Part shown: one piece after another, positions 35,104 through 48,452 of the stretch
Position numbering within the stretch: the stretch's first letter is position 1
Layout of the letters: each line of letters starts with the position of its first letter
From: Sorghum bicolor
Lineage: Eukaryota; Streptophyta; Magnoliopsida; Poales; Poaceae
Direction of reading: 5' to 3'
NCBI RefSeq assembly: GCF_000003195.3
Contig: NC_012870.2
Coordinates: 23,738,501-23,802,500, forward strand
Length of the DNA: 64,000 nucleotides
Program-made: the position numbers and the translations under genes
Notes under the pieces: generated by a model
Seen by the model: the letters and a program-made list of their open reading frames with translations, nothing else
Databases searched by the model: none
What the model was told of the DNA's origin: nothing

Positions 35104-37798
35104 TGCGGAGTGGGGTTTTGGAGATGTTTTTGATGGCGGAGTCAGGGGAGGCGTGGCGTGCGTGGGAGCAAGGACGGGCAGGAGAGAGAGGCTAATTTTG
35201 AGCTGGGCCGGACTTGGAACATAAGCCCAAAATCCTAGCAACAACAGGCCTTGCTCGAGCAGGCCTACCTGATCTGTTATTTCAGTTTTTCCGTACTAAA
35301 GTGGAATTTTTATATTCTTGCTTTCATTTTTTTTATGAAAATGCAGTAAGTTTTGTGAATCAAGGCATATGCTGCCATAATACGTTACATCTAGATATAT
35401 AGTAAAATTGTTATATCAAAAAAGTCAAAATAACTTATATTGGAACAAAGGGAGTAAATGCATCGCGATTTGTCTCCATATGTTTCACCACGGGTATGGT
35501 GGGGCCACGCAAAATTCCATTAAATCAACCCACATTATCTGGAGACTAGTTTTGCACATCTTTTATTGTACCTTTGGCAATAGGATGTATGAACTGATAC
35601 CATGTATCTCAGTATGAGTGTAAATACATTATGGTGCCTATCGGTAGAACCACTTGAACACGCTCCATGGATGCTTTTTATTTCATTTTCATTCTATGGA
35701 TGTTGAGGTTGAACTGCACAAACAGTATGTGTCAGCGGCCCTCCCATGCACCTCTTGTGGGATGAACTTGCGGTAAGCTATCTCCTTTGAATGATGTTTT
35801 TGTGGTTCCTCCACTATAAAAAGGCCAAAAACTTGGCAGAAATTCAGTTTTATTAAAAAAGAGGAAGAGAGGAGAGGAGAAAGAAGGTAGGAGTTAGAGT
35901 CTTAGAGATTCCACCGTTCATATTAGTTCATAGGTACAATTAGTAGTATTTACCTAGGTATTAGATTTTAATATATAGTAGCATGTAGATGGTAGATCTA
36001 GATAGTAATTACATTAGATTAAGTAGTTTCTAGATTTAGTTTAACTAGTTCACATTTGTGTTACAGTTAGATTAGGTATTCTCTTGATTTGTGCAAGAAT
36101 TTAGGTTACATTAGTTTTTCTCCTACTATTTTGAATAAACTTTTTAATAAATATTTATAATAGCTTGTTTCCATTACTAAGCTTTAACTGAAAAATCAAT
36201 ATCGGTCGTGTAAACCATGAGGATAGGTATTCATAGGTGATATATCTCTATAAATTATCATGGGCTACCATAGACCGGTTGAACTCTCTATATGAAGAGC
36301 TAGCTAGCTTATCACTATATCTCCTTATTGAATAAAATATTCTATATGATCTTTAACATTGTTGGAGACACCCTTTTCACACGTGCACAAATCATGCATG
36401 CCAAACTAAACTACAAAATTTACGAGGCACGGTGGAGGAACGGTGTGCTCTAGCACATCCATTTCCCTATACAGAGGTGATGTGTTGTGTAGTTTTTCTT
36501 TCTTTCATTAACAAATTGATGTGTAGTAAACAATATGATAACTAGTCCCTCCCGTTCGAATTATAAAATATTTTGACTTTCTAATAAATAAATACATAGA
36601 TTTTGCTAACATGTAGATGGACGTAAGGCTGCTGTTAGGATGTGAGGAAGACTGTATACTCTCTCTATATTGATGCGATGGGGTGAAGCCACGTTCAATT
36701 TACCCGGTGCACAGGCACGGTAAAAAAATTTTCTAGCATTAAATGTCCTTTTTTCACCGTATATTTTAATAAATTTTTGAAAGTTACTTAAACAGTGCAC
36801 CAGAGTTCATTTGCTTGTAGCTTCGCCACTATGCGCATGATGTTATCGGGCTCCACCAACTCTTCTTTTGCTGCACTGTGTGTGTTTAGTGGTAATGATC
36901 TATGATCTACTACTCACATGACTATTTGTTGAACTCGGTAGAATTTTATGTTGCACCAGTGTAGCATACACGTTCCGCTTATACATAGATGACGTGATGT
37001 GCAGTTTCTCCTTCTTCCATTAACATAGGGACGTGCTAGTGGTATGAATTTCCTGGTTGTACTGTGATTCTGTCAATCAGATTGGACCTATCGCTGACTG
37101 CAATGCTTATCCACTAGGATGGCATATAAACTAAATTGTTGTTCTCTGTTTGACTAGTGCATTACAGATTGGTAAGAGCCGCACGATTTGTGGTTCTCTG
37201 TACATCAATTAACTGGTAATGCAGATCCAACTCACAGCACCTATGCATATCTACAATAGGAAACGTCATCTGAAACACTGCAGAGTCCAGATTAATTTCC
37301 CCACAATGCAAACATGGCACTATTGCTGGCTGCTAGATAATTGATCAATAGTACACCAACTATCATCTCATCTCTACCGTGGGCTGTGGCAGTCATCTCC
37401 AAGATCCAAATCCTGCACGAAACTGCATGCATTTTACAATAAGATTACATGCACTGGTTGGGTCTCCACTCCCGACTACCACTTTGGACTTGAGACAAAA
37501 AGCACTGGGAAGCATGCTAAGTGCAGCACCATCAGTTAGTCATCACACTAGTGACTTCACCATTCAGAATCAGAAAACGGAGCAAAAGAGCCCTTGTCAG
37601 TGCTCCAATAGCCCAATTGCCACCTTCCCAGTGTGCAGGCCAATCATTGTTTTTTTAAAAAAAACTTTCTAGCCGCCGGAGATTGGAGACCATTGCATTG
37701 CATGCATGTTGTGCATCCGCCAGCAGTCATCCACTATCGCGCCGAATTAGCCTACCCGGGGAGGTAGTATATTCCGTGATGGATCACTTTTTACCGCC
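35104..37798. other. Intergenic region between the divergent translin and peroxidase genes
   Basis: The first ~200 bp must hold the translin promoter and 5' UTR. Fragments of Stowaway ends occur at about 35400-35455 (GGAACAAAGGGAGTA) and 36544-36600 (CCCTCCCGTTCGAATTATAA). No gene seen. Confidence 0.5.
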
Positions 37799-37805
37799 TA
37801 TATAA
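37799..37805 (+). promoter_or_regulatory. TATA box of the peroxidase gene
   Basis: TATATAA about 95 bp upstream of the start codon. Confidence 0.7.
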
Positions 37806-37897
37806 GAACATGGCAAGAAACTGTGGAGTGTGCAAAGAGCCCAATATAGTGTGTAGACAAGACACAAGACAACAAGCAATAACTGAGTAAGATCGAA

Positions 37898-39218
<1,321 letters not shown>

Positions 39219-39336
39219 TAACAAGTGACGATCAGCTGATTTCAGTCATTCACTGTTGTTTCTTGTTTGTGTGAACTGTGTGAAGGCACCTATGTAAGGT
39301 TTATAGGTGCAACGTTAAGCAGCTACATGCTTAAGA

Positions 39337-39350
39337 AGATGAATAATAAG
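39337..39350 (+). terminator. Possible polyadenylation signal of the peroxidase
   Basis: GATGAATAATAAG about 120 bp after the stop codon, an AATAAA-like plant signal. Confidence 0.4.
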
Positions 39351-40051
39351 GACTGAACACTTCCAAATTGGTCCCAAGTGTCAAACACAGTTTTCTTTTT
39401 TAGTGAAAAATGGAAATTTGAAAATGTTACCGGGATGAAATCAGGGTTTTCTTTTTCAGCGAAATTTTGCTGGAATTTCCAAAATTTCGCATTTTTTGCT
39501 AAGGTTCAGAAAAAAATATATTGGTTAAATTTTTCGGTCAAATTCATCTTTCGCTTCAAAATTACTTCAAACCACACTAAAATGACCCATCATATCTCCT
39601 ACTCTTATCAAAGCCCTAAATTTCTTTAAATTTATTTAGTTTTCTCACTCACATATTCCATGGCACTAGCATATGTAGCTTGCCCACCGTCAACCTGTTG
39701 TATTACCGTAGCGATAGATTATGTTATTTTGTTGATATTATATAAATTTATGATAAGTGATAGATTAGAAAGATTTTTTAGTAAAATGACGCCAATTTTT
39801 TTAAAAAATAAATTTAAATTTATTTAAATTTAGTTTGAAATTTCCAAAATTTCTAAAATATCTTATTTATTGGTAGGTGCCGAATTTTTTTCCTATCGAA
39901 AAAGAAAACCTTGGATGAAATGCCCCACGTGCCGTTGTTAGTACCAAATACATGTTGTATTACTCTCTATTAAAATGACAGGAAAAAAAGTCAGCCACAG
40001 ACTTTTTCCATCAATAATTGCGAGCCCAAAATTCATTACCCGAAGCAACAA
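39351..40051. other. AT-rich intergenic DNA
   Basis: Repeated GAAATTTCC/GGAAATTT words between 39400 and 39860 suggest a decayed AT-rich repeat; nothing coding. Confidence 0.4.
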
Positions 40052-40279
40052 GGTCTCGTTTAGTTTCCAAAAATTTTCAAGATTTCCCGTCACATCGAAT
40101 CTTTAGACATATGCATGGAACATTAAATATAGACGAAAACAAAAACTAATTGCACGGTTTATCTATAATTTGCGAGACGAAATTTTTAAGCCTAGTTAGT
40201 CCGTGATTGAATAATAATTGTCAAATACAAACGAATGCTATAGTCCTTAATGCCAAAAAAATTCGCGAACTAAACAAAC
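40052..40279. mobile_element. MITE, GGCCTTGTTTAGTT family
   Basis: GGTCTCGTTTAGTTTCC to GCGAACTAAACAAAC, with the family core inside. Confidence 0.78.
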
Positions 40280-41281
40280 ATCCATTCAAGTTGTCTACCA
40301 CACTACCACGTACGCAACTAGAAACAATCACATAGCAGGGCTATGTCCATTGCTTCCTTCCTCCCAAAACACTCCTCACCCCTGACAAACATTAGATTTA
40401 GATAGGCAAACCGGCAAACCGTAGAATAAAATACCACTCCACTGTTAGCTAACAAAACAAAAATGGACAGACAACAACATAAGACGATAACAGATGGGAC
40501 TTCAAAGCATCCCACAGTCTTGGCTTAGTCAAAGTCTCGTCAAACTATGGCAGAAGGATTTGCTGAAAGATGTTGGCTATCTATAATAAAATCGACTCGT
40601 GCACTCAATTGCACCTTTTCCAGCAAATTAGAAACTCGTAGATTATTATATTTGCCTTTGGGCTTGCTTACATCTCCTTTCTCTTTTCTTCCCTCCAATG
40701 CTGAGCACTCGGTAGGCTTTTAGCTCTACACTTGACTACTTGAGTAAGGACATAACCTAGCTTCCAACTCTGCTGGAGACACCTGATCAGACTTCACTCT
40801 CACAACTCCATTGTTATTCAAATTCAACCACTGAGTTGATTCCACTAGAGAAACCTCTATATGGTAGAAACCTAGAGCTTGATTGGCACTACCACATATG
40901 ATCAACTTTTCACATAGGACACACGTTATATATGTGATGTCTAGCAATTCCATAGATAAAGCACACCTTGGATTTTGTGCACTGATTCCTTGCAATTGTA
41001 GCAAGTCAAAGAGTGATATCTCAGGTCAACTGATGAAATGGGCATTCTTAGGAATCTGGATACTTTATCCTTGACCTTGCTGCGCACCTCTTTGAGGAGG
41101 GAGAGTAGGTTGTTGCTAAGGAGGGGGAGGAGATTGCTATTGAGGTGTTACCTGCCATCCATGATTCCTAGCCTAATGCGGCGGTGGCGGATGCCGCTAT
41201 GGAGGATGGTGGCGCCGCGGCTTAGGTTGCCACACCCATCTACCTCCATCTACCATTGATTCATGAAGCAAATCTGCATAA
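40280..41281. other. Intergenic DNA, no gene seen
   Basis: Short frames only. The 41070-41250 stretch is purine-rich and GC-richer, without a domain. Confidence 0.4.
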
Positions 41282-41490
41282 GGCCCTATTTGGTTCCTCC
41301 TGATTTTTTTAACTCCCATCACATCCAATATTTGGACACATGCATAGAGTACTAATATATACTATTTACAAAACTTTACAAGATGAATCTTTTGAGCTAG
41401 TAATTAGTCCATGGTTGAACACTAATTGTCAAATAAAACAAAAATACTACAATACATGTTAAATTTTAATGCCCCCAACCAAACACTGCC
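41282..41490. mobile_element. Related MITE (GGCCCTATTTGGTT ends), TSD TAA
   Basis: GGCCCTATTTGGTTCCT to CCAACCAAACACTGCC with TAA on both sides (41279-41281, 41491-41493). The core is shared with the main MITE family. Confidence 0.78.
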
Positions 41491-41868
41491 TAAGTCTCCC
41501 TCTCGCCTCCTCTGCCCTAAATACCCTTTGCAAAGCTAATGATCACCAATGATTTCTCAAATCTATCTGACTTGTGCACTAGGAAGTGATCCTCCGGTCC
41601 GATATGCTTTGTTTCAATCAAATCCTTCCGAACCTAGTAAAGCTAGCCGTTAGGGATTGTGGTGAACCTAAGGTGGTGGTGCTAGGGGAAGGAACCCTAA
41701 CCCTACCGGGAGGTGGCGGTGAGTCAATTGCCCATAGTTGCTCGAAGAATTGCTCAATCACCTCATCTTCATGGATTTAGCTATCGCCCACCCCAACCCG
41801 CTATCCTGATCGAGGGTAAGATTCGGACCTTACCCCATCTTTAGTTGTCCCCTACATGGCGCGCCACT
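41491..41868. other. Retrotransposon leader-like sequence
   Basis: It ends in a minus-strand GTGGCGCGCCATGTAGGGG directly beside the LTR at 41869, a primer-binding-site-like sequence. The rest is unassigned. Confidence 0.45.
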
Positions 41869-42276
41869 GTCGACGAAAGCTGGTCGGCAGTCTACCTAAG
41901 GATATGCCCAAGGTAGTAGATTGTCGGTAGACAGGTGTGCAAGCTACGAACTAGATAGTGACGCAAGACACAAATAAGAATTTTATCCAGGTTCGGCCGC
42001 CGTGAGGGCGTAATACCTATGTTCTGTGTCTGATTGTATTGATATGAGATGTAATGTGATCTCTGACTTGTCCTCTAGGGGACCCATGCCCCTCCTAATA
42101 TACTATGAAGGGATAGAGTTACAAGTAAAGTATCCTATTTGGTACAATATCTTCTTGTAGCCTTGCGGTGCACACCGACCAGCGTCATGTGTCACACGCC
42201 TTCATATTATGGGCCGGGCCACCTCCGATGGTGCGGCCCATATTTAGCCATGAGGGTATAGGGGTTTATACCTCCA
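41869..42276 (-). mobile_element. LTR copy 1 of a ~410-bp LTR element
   Basis: TGTCGACGAAAGC to TATACCTCCA, aligning along its whole length with 47831-48241. Shared features include GTCGGTAGACAGGTG, ATCCAGGTTCGG and GGGCCGGGCCACCTCCGATGG. Confidence 0.82.
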
Positions 42277-42679
42277 TAGCTAGTCCTCCAGCTCCATGTA
42301 TTGTGATGCGACACGCCTGAAAGGTCCTAATATGGCTAGAGGGGGGGTGAATAGCCTAAATTCTACAAAACTCACTAGAGCAAGTGGTTAGTAAATAACA
42401 AAGCGTAGCTTTTTGCTCTAGCTCTAATGGGGTGTTTGCAAGCCACCTATCCAACAATTCTAGTTGATATGATCACTAGGCACACAAGAGCTATGTCACT
42501 ACTTACACTAGAGAGCTAATTAAAGTTTCTATACAAGAAAGTAAGCTACTCTAGTTTGCGGGAATGTAAGAGAGATGGTTTGATCTTTATACCGCCGTGT
42601 AGAGGGGATGAACCAATCAATAATATGAAGTCCAATCACCGGGAGAAATCCAATGAACAAACACAATGGAGACAAACAA

Positions 42680-44232
42680 TTTTTCACATGTTTGGTGGCA
42701 ACAACAATAGGTGGGTTGGGTGATTCTTTAATTAAGTCACATGTTGTGCCCACATCGCATGATACAACAACCTTTTCCTTGTTCTCTTCTAATAACAAGG
42801 AGTGAGCTTTTTCAAGCTTGGTGTGAGCCTTGCCAAGCTTCTCATGGGCTTCCACTAGCCTCTCATGATTAGCATTGAGCTCATCAAAGGATTGCTCAAG
42901 AGCTTTTAATTTCTTGGCTAATTCTTTGCACTTCTTGTTTTTAGAGTGAATAAGTGAATCGGCTTGCTCTAGCATGTCCATGAGTTGTTCATTAGTGAAT
43001 TCATTTTCATCATCACTATCACTATCATGTTCATGTTCACTTTCACTTTCACTCTTATCATATTGTACCTTGTGGCCCTTGGCCATGAAGCATGAAGGAG
43101 TGTCGAAGAGTGATGGCTTGTTGATAGTAATGCTTGCAAGCGCCTTCTTCTTGGATGCCTTGTCATCATCACTAGAATCATCATCCGAAGAAGCATCACT
43201 ATCCCATGTCACAACATAGGATCCACCCTTCTTCTTCTTGAAGACCATCTTCTTCTCTTTCTTTTCTTTCTTCTCCTTCTTGTTCTTCTTGTCATGCTCA
43301 TCATTGTCACTATTGTAAGGACAATCCGCCATAATATGATCGGAGCTCTTGCACTTGTAGCATAGCCTCACATGCTCTTTGTTCTTGAAGTGATCTCTTC
43401 TCTTTTTTGTGTGATAGCCCTTCTTCTTCATCATTTTGCCAAACTTGCGGACAAAGAGTGCTAGTGCTTCATCATCACTATCATCATTGGAGCACTCCTC
43501 ATCACTTGATTCTTCCTTCTTGGCCTTGCCCTTGTTCTTGCTCTTGGATGAAGAACTAGCTTTGAATGCTACACTCTTCTTATTCTTATCATCGTCGTCC
43601 TTCTTCATGACCTCATCATCATCATTGTCATTGTATTGATCTTCGGTCATGACATCTCCAAGTACCTCATTGGGAGATACACCCGTCAATCCTCCTCTAA
43701 ATATGATGGTTCTCAATGTCTTGAACCTCTTAGGCAAGCACATCAAGAACTTGTGAATAAAGTCCTCATCTTTTACTTTCTCACCAAGGCCCTTGAGATC
43801 ATTGATGATGACTTGGAGCCTATAGAACATCTCCGGTATTGATTCATCATCCTTCATCTTGAAGTTTGAAAGCTTATCCTTGAGCATGTACAACTTGGCA
43901 CTTTTTACCGTTGTAGTGCCCTCATATGTTTCTTCAAGCCTTGTCCACACTTCACTAGCCTTCTCAAGATCTTTGACTTGCTCAAACACCTTTGAATTAA
44001 TGCTATTGTATATTGTGTTGAGAGCCATAGTATTGCATTGCTTGTTGGCTCTCTCATTGTCGATGGGGTTAGCCGGATCAAGAATCACAAAGTCATTTTC
44101 GGTGACTTCCCACACTCTATCATTTATTGATCCAAGATACATTTTCATCTTTCTCTTCCAATAGTCAAAAGATCTTGTGCCATCAAAGAACGGTGGTTTG
44201 CCCCCAACATGGTTGAACACTATTTGAGCCAT
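42680..44232 (-). CDS. Sirevirus Copia gag (C-terminus replaced by LTR readthrough)
   Basis: An ATG at 44232 opens a 567-codon frame whose last ~50 codons (42679-42529) are LTR sequence read in frame past the deletion. The protein has an N-terminal Copia gag signature (PPFFDGTRSFDYWKRKM), a UBN2-type helical region (about 50-190) and Lys/Asp/Ser-rich linkers. The zinc knuckle CYKCKSSDHIMADC is near residue 291. A heptad-rich coiled coil lies at about 425-490 (LEQADSLIHSKNKKCKELAKK onset). Gag would assemble virus-like particles, but with no pol the element is at best non-autonomous. Confidence 0.88.
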
Positions 44233-44277
44233 AATTTGAGCACCGAGGTTGTTAAGCCTTCACAAAACGGTGACCAC

Positions 44278-44290
44278 GGCTCTTATACCA
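44278..44290 (-). other. Primer-binding site of the deleted Sirevirus
   Basis: Minus strand TGGTATAAGAGCC, two bases inside the LTR end at 44293; Met-tRNA type with mutations. Confidence 0.78.
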
Positions 44291-44292
44291 CT

Positions 44293-46154
44293 TGAAAGGT
44301 CCTAATATGGCTAGAGGGGGGTGAATAGCCTATTTAAAAATTATACAAAACTCCCTAGAGCAAGTGGTTAGTAAATAACAAAGCGTAGCTTTTTGCTCTA
44401 GCTCTAATGGGGTGTTTGCAAGCCACCTATCTAACAATTCTAGTTGATATGATCACTAGGCACACAAGAGCTATGTCAATACTTACACTAGAGAGCTAAT
44501 TAAAGTTTCTATACAAGAAAGTAAGCTACTCTAGTTTGCGGGAATGTAAGAGAGATGGTTTGATCTTTATACCGCCACGTAGAGGGGATGAACCAATCAA
44601 TAATATGAAGTCCAATCACCGGGAGAAATCCAATGAACAAACACAATGGAGACAAACAATTTTTCTCCCGAGGTTCACGTGCTTGGCGGCACGCTATGTC
44701 CCCGTTGTGTCGACCAACACTTGGTGGTTCGGTGGCTAAGAGGTGTAGCACGAACCTCGTCCTCACTAGGACACCACAAGAACCTACCCACAAGTGAGGT
44801 AGCTCAATGACACGAGCAATCCACTAATGTTGCCTTTGGCTCTCCACCGAGGTAGGCACAAACCTCTCACAATCACCGGGAGATGGCCACGAACAATCAC
44901 CAACTCGTGCCAAAGCTTCTCCACAGCTCCAAGCCGTCTAGGTGGCGGCAACCACCAAGAGAAACAAGCAAACCCGCTGCTCAACGATCACTAGTGCCAC
45001 TAGATGCTCAAACTCTAAGGAAATGCAACTAGGATATCTCCCAATCTCACTTTGGATGAACAAATCTTGGACAAGGTGAGTGGGAAGTGTGGGAGTATGC
45101 TCACAAGGTGTATCAACAAGTTAGAGAGTCAAGAGAGTGAGCAAGAACCAGCCAAGGCATATAAATAGAAGTCCCAAGCTTCAACTAGCCGTTAGCAGTT
45201 TACCCCACAGTCAGCGTTCACACCGGACGCGTCCTAGTTCACACCGGACGCGTCCGGTATGAGCTAGACCAGCGTCCGGTGCTCCTGACCGTTAGAAAAG
45301 TAGCCGTTGCCTCTGACGCTGACAAGGCACCGGACGCTCGCTTTTGAAAATACCGGACGTGTCCGGTGTGCACCGGACCAAAACTCAGGGAGCGACGCAA
45401 ACGGTCACACCACTGGACTCACACACCGGACGCGTCTGGTGTGCACCGGACGTAAACCCAGGGAGCTCTGCACGAAGAGTTTGCACCGGACGCTAACCTG
45501 GACGCGTCCGGTGTCACACCGGACGCAAACTCAGAGAGTTTCACCGAGAAAGCGACCTCACCGGACGGAGCACACCGGACTCTACGCGAAAACTGTTTCC
45601 GCGTCCGGTGCCTCAACTCGGACGCGTCCGACCTCATACCGGACGCGTCCGGCTTGAAAGCGCTGCACGAAACGATTTCAACTACTTCTCTTGCTTCCAT
45701 GTGCCAACACCAAAGTGTTTCCACACTTGTGCACGTGTGTTAGCATATTTCAAAACATTTTTCAAGGGTTACTTAGTTAGCTCACTAGGTCCTAATGCTC
45801 ATGCAAGAAATCCAATCACCTAGTGGCACTTAGACAACCGTTTTCACAACGAGATTACCCCTCTTAATAGTACGGTTGTCTATCCTAAGTGTGATCACAC
45901 CCTCTATGATGTCTTGATCACCAAAACCAAAACCCTAAGCAATACCTTTGTCTTGATCTCCATAGGGTTTTGTTTTTCTCTTTCTTCTTTTCCAAGTTGA
46001 GCACTTGATCATCTTGAGGTCATCACCATCTTCACCATGATCATCTCTTGCTCCATCACTTAGCATATACCAACCTCATTAAGTCTACACATACTTAGCA
46101 TAGAGGTTAGTACTAGGGTTTCATCAATTATCCAAAACCAAACTAGGGCTTTCA
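44293..46154 (-). repeat. Full 5' LTR of the deleted Sirevirus (1862 bp)
   Basis: TGAAAGGTCCTAATATGG to CTAGGGCTTTCA; the first ~360 bp are duplicated at 42318-42679 as the 3' LTR remainder. Confidence 0.9.
45215..45655. repeat. CACCGGACGCGTCCGGTG motif cluster
   Basis: About fifteen copies of ACCGGACGC/GCGTCCGGT, several as near-perfect CACCGGACGCGTCCGGTG palindromes, inside the LTR. Confidence 0.82.
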
Positions 46155-46159
46155 ACGCC

Positions 46160-47830
46160 ATCTTGAGCTTCTTCGACCAGTGAGGCTTGACGTCTTCGAC
46201 CAGCACGGAAAGTCGCTCGAATAGTTGCGACAGTAGTTCGGAAGACAGTCAGCCACCATTGACACCGAAGAAGCAGGTTGTCCGAATAATGCATGATGCT
46301 CTTGAGAAAAAAGATTTCCTTCTTGATGAAGTGTGTCCACTCTACTTTTACGAAAAGTGAATAGTTCGAAAAAACAAGTATATTCACCGTAAGGTGAAGT
46401 GTGCCCACTTAGTCCCCGAGCCTGGTAGTAGGTGACGTAGACACGTGGTACCAGGGTCTAAAAAGAAAAGTCCGTGTAGAAATTCTAATATTGAGATGCA
46501 TTGTCAGGTGCATCGTACCGATGTAGTCCCCGAGCTTATTGGAATACGAAGTATGAGCCTTGTAGCAAAGTCTAAAAATTAAAATTGCCCCTCAGTTGTA
46601 TATGAGTCTAATTTATATGTAACTGAGAAGAGTAGTCCCCAAGCTGTGGTCGGAGAGTGATCGAAGCAAGCCCTGACTATAGCGTAGAGACTGGTCGACA
46701 AGTCCTCAAGCGTGGTTGAGAACGTAAATATGCCCGGTGGTCGGCACAGATCCCAAGCACAATGTAGAGGCTGGTCAACAAGTCTCCAAGCGTGGTTGAG
46801 AACGTAAACATGCTCGGTGGTCGGCACAGTCTTCGAGCATAGCATAGAGACTAGTCGACAAATCTCTGAGCGTGGTTGGGAACGTAAATGTGTTTGATGG
46901 TCGGAGCAGTCCCCGAGCTCAGCGTAGGGAATGATCGATGAGTCCTCGAGCGTAGCTTGTTGACTGGGCCAAACTCCTGAAAATAAATATAGGGAATATG
47001 TAGTATATGATGTATAAATAAACTCTAGATAAAAAATCAGCACTAGTGTAAGATTTTAGCTTTTTTTGTTAAATTTAAAGTTAACATGAGTAGTTAATTT
47101 ATCCTAGAGCTTGTACCAGCTCTAGTCTGGTCAACAATCTGGAGCATGAGGTACGGAACCTAGGCACGCGTAGGATTGCCAGCCTCGACAGAGAGCTAGT
47201 GCCAACCACCCATAACGTAGAGGGTAGATCTCGTGCACGTGTGGGGAGAGTCAGAGACAGTGCCGGCCCTAGAAAACTCGTGTAGGAGAAAAAACTAGTC
47301 AGCTAATCAAAAAGTTATTTTGAAGGATAATAATGTTAAAAGTATTATGCTAAAAATAAATAAAATATTAGAAGTGCACTTATCCTTGGACGAAAGCCTG
47401 TTCGGTGGCGACAAAATTGTCTGGTCCTCAAGCTTTCTGACGTGTTGTCATAAAGGTGGTCACGATTGTCGTAGCGTCGTTCTTCACGGCAATCATTATT
47501 ACGACATGACAGATGGTCAGAGCAAGTAGGCCAAGCAACCGAACAGGCAATCATTATTACACGTTGTTGGTGTGGTCAAAGACATTGCTGGAGTGGTCGG
47601 AACCGTAGCCAGCGTGGTTGGAGCCGCAACCTACGTCGGTGAAGAAGTGATCAGCGCAGATTGGATCTGTACCTCCTCCATGGTCGTGGCGGTGAAACCG
47701 TTGAAGCCAGTGGTCCAAATGATCTGGCCGACGGTGAACATGAGACCGCTCGCCACGATCGCGGAGTCAGAGATGATGACCATCTGGTTCGCCTGGGAAG
47801 CTGTACGCAAACCCCTACCTGACGCTCCAC
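46160..47830 (-). mobile_element. Internal region of the ~410-bp LTR element
   Basis: Non-coding, with AGTCCCCGAGC-type words and a tandem repeat at 46640-46960. On the minus strand the right end reads GTGGAGCGTCAGGTAGGGG next to the LTR at 47831, a PBS-like position. No gag or pol frame is preserved, so this is non-autonomous or decayed. Confidence 0.6.
46640..46960. repeat. Tandem repeat, about four ~80-bp units
   Basis: Units carry GCGTAGAGACTGGTCGACAAG, then AGCGTGGTTGAGAACGTAAA, then GGTGGTCGGCACAGTC, with 10-20% divergence. The minus-strand 154-codon frame at 46579-47043 is a by-product. Confidence 0.8.
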
Positions 47831-48241
47831 TGTCGACGAAAGCTGGTTGACAGTCTACCTAGGGGTATGCCCAAGGTAGTAGATTGTCGGTAGACAGGTG
47901 CGCAAGCTACGAACTAGATGGTGACGTAAGACACAGACAAGGATTTATCCAGGTTCGGCTGCCGTCAGGGAGTAATACCTACGTCCTACGTCTGATTGTA
48001 TTGATATGAGATGTAATGTGATCTCTGACTTGTTCTCAAGGGGACCTCTGCCCCTCCTTATATACTATGAAGGACTAGAGTTATAAGTAAAGAGTCATAT
48101 TTGGTACAATACCTTCTTGTAGCCTTGCGGTGCACACCGACCAGCGTCATATGCTGCACACCTTCATATTGTGGGCCGGGCCACCTCCGATGGTGCAGCC
48201 CATATTTAGCCATGAAAATATAGGGGTTTATACCCCCCACA
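47831..48241 (-). mobile_element. LTR copy 2 of the ~410-bp LTR element
   Basis: TGTCGACGAAAGC to TACCCCCCACA; direct repeat of 41869-42276. Confidence 0.82.
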
Positions 48242-48452
48242 GATTGAGAGAAAGACGACGACCTCTGCTAACACTTGAACCTTGCTCCTCGCTAGGACCT
48301 CGTGGTCAGCCAAGGTGGGTGCGGCCATGAGAATGGTGGATCAAATTCCCCTCTGTCCTGCCGCGTGTCCTCTCCCTCATGTCAGCCATGCTCGGTCCAA
48401 TTATTTTTGGCAGGTTGTCTACATCTACATGTAGCTCTCCTTATTTTTAGGG

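Larger units (their letters stand above)
42318..46154 (-). mobile_element. Internally deleted Sirevirus, TSD ACGCC
   Basis: Flanked by perfect ACGCC duplications (42313-42317, 46155-46159). In element (minus) order it has a 5' LTR 46154-44293, a PBS, gag 44232-42680, and then directly the last ~360 bp of the 3' LTR (42679-42318). All of pol and most of the 3' LTR are missing. The breakpoint lies in a GAAAAATTG-like microhomology at about 42675-42682. The element sits inside the ~410-bp LTR element. Confidence 0.92.

Noticed and set aside
45215..45655. CRISPR-like array of short repeats
   Set aside because: Spacing is irregular, both orientations occur, and the motif is inside a retrotransposon LTR of a plant genome.
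46579..47043. 154-codon minus-strand ORF
   Set aside because: Encoded by the ~80-bp tandem repeat of a retrotransposon leader; not protein-like.
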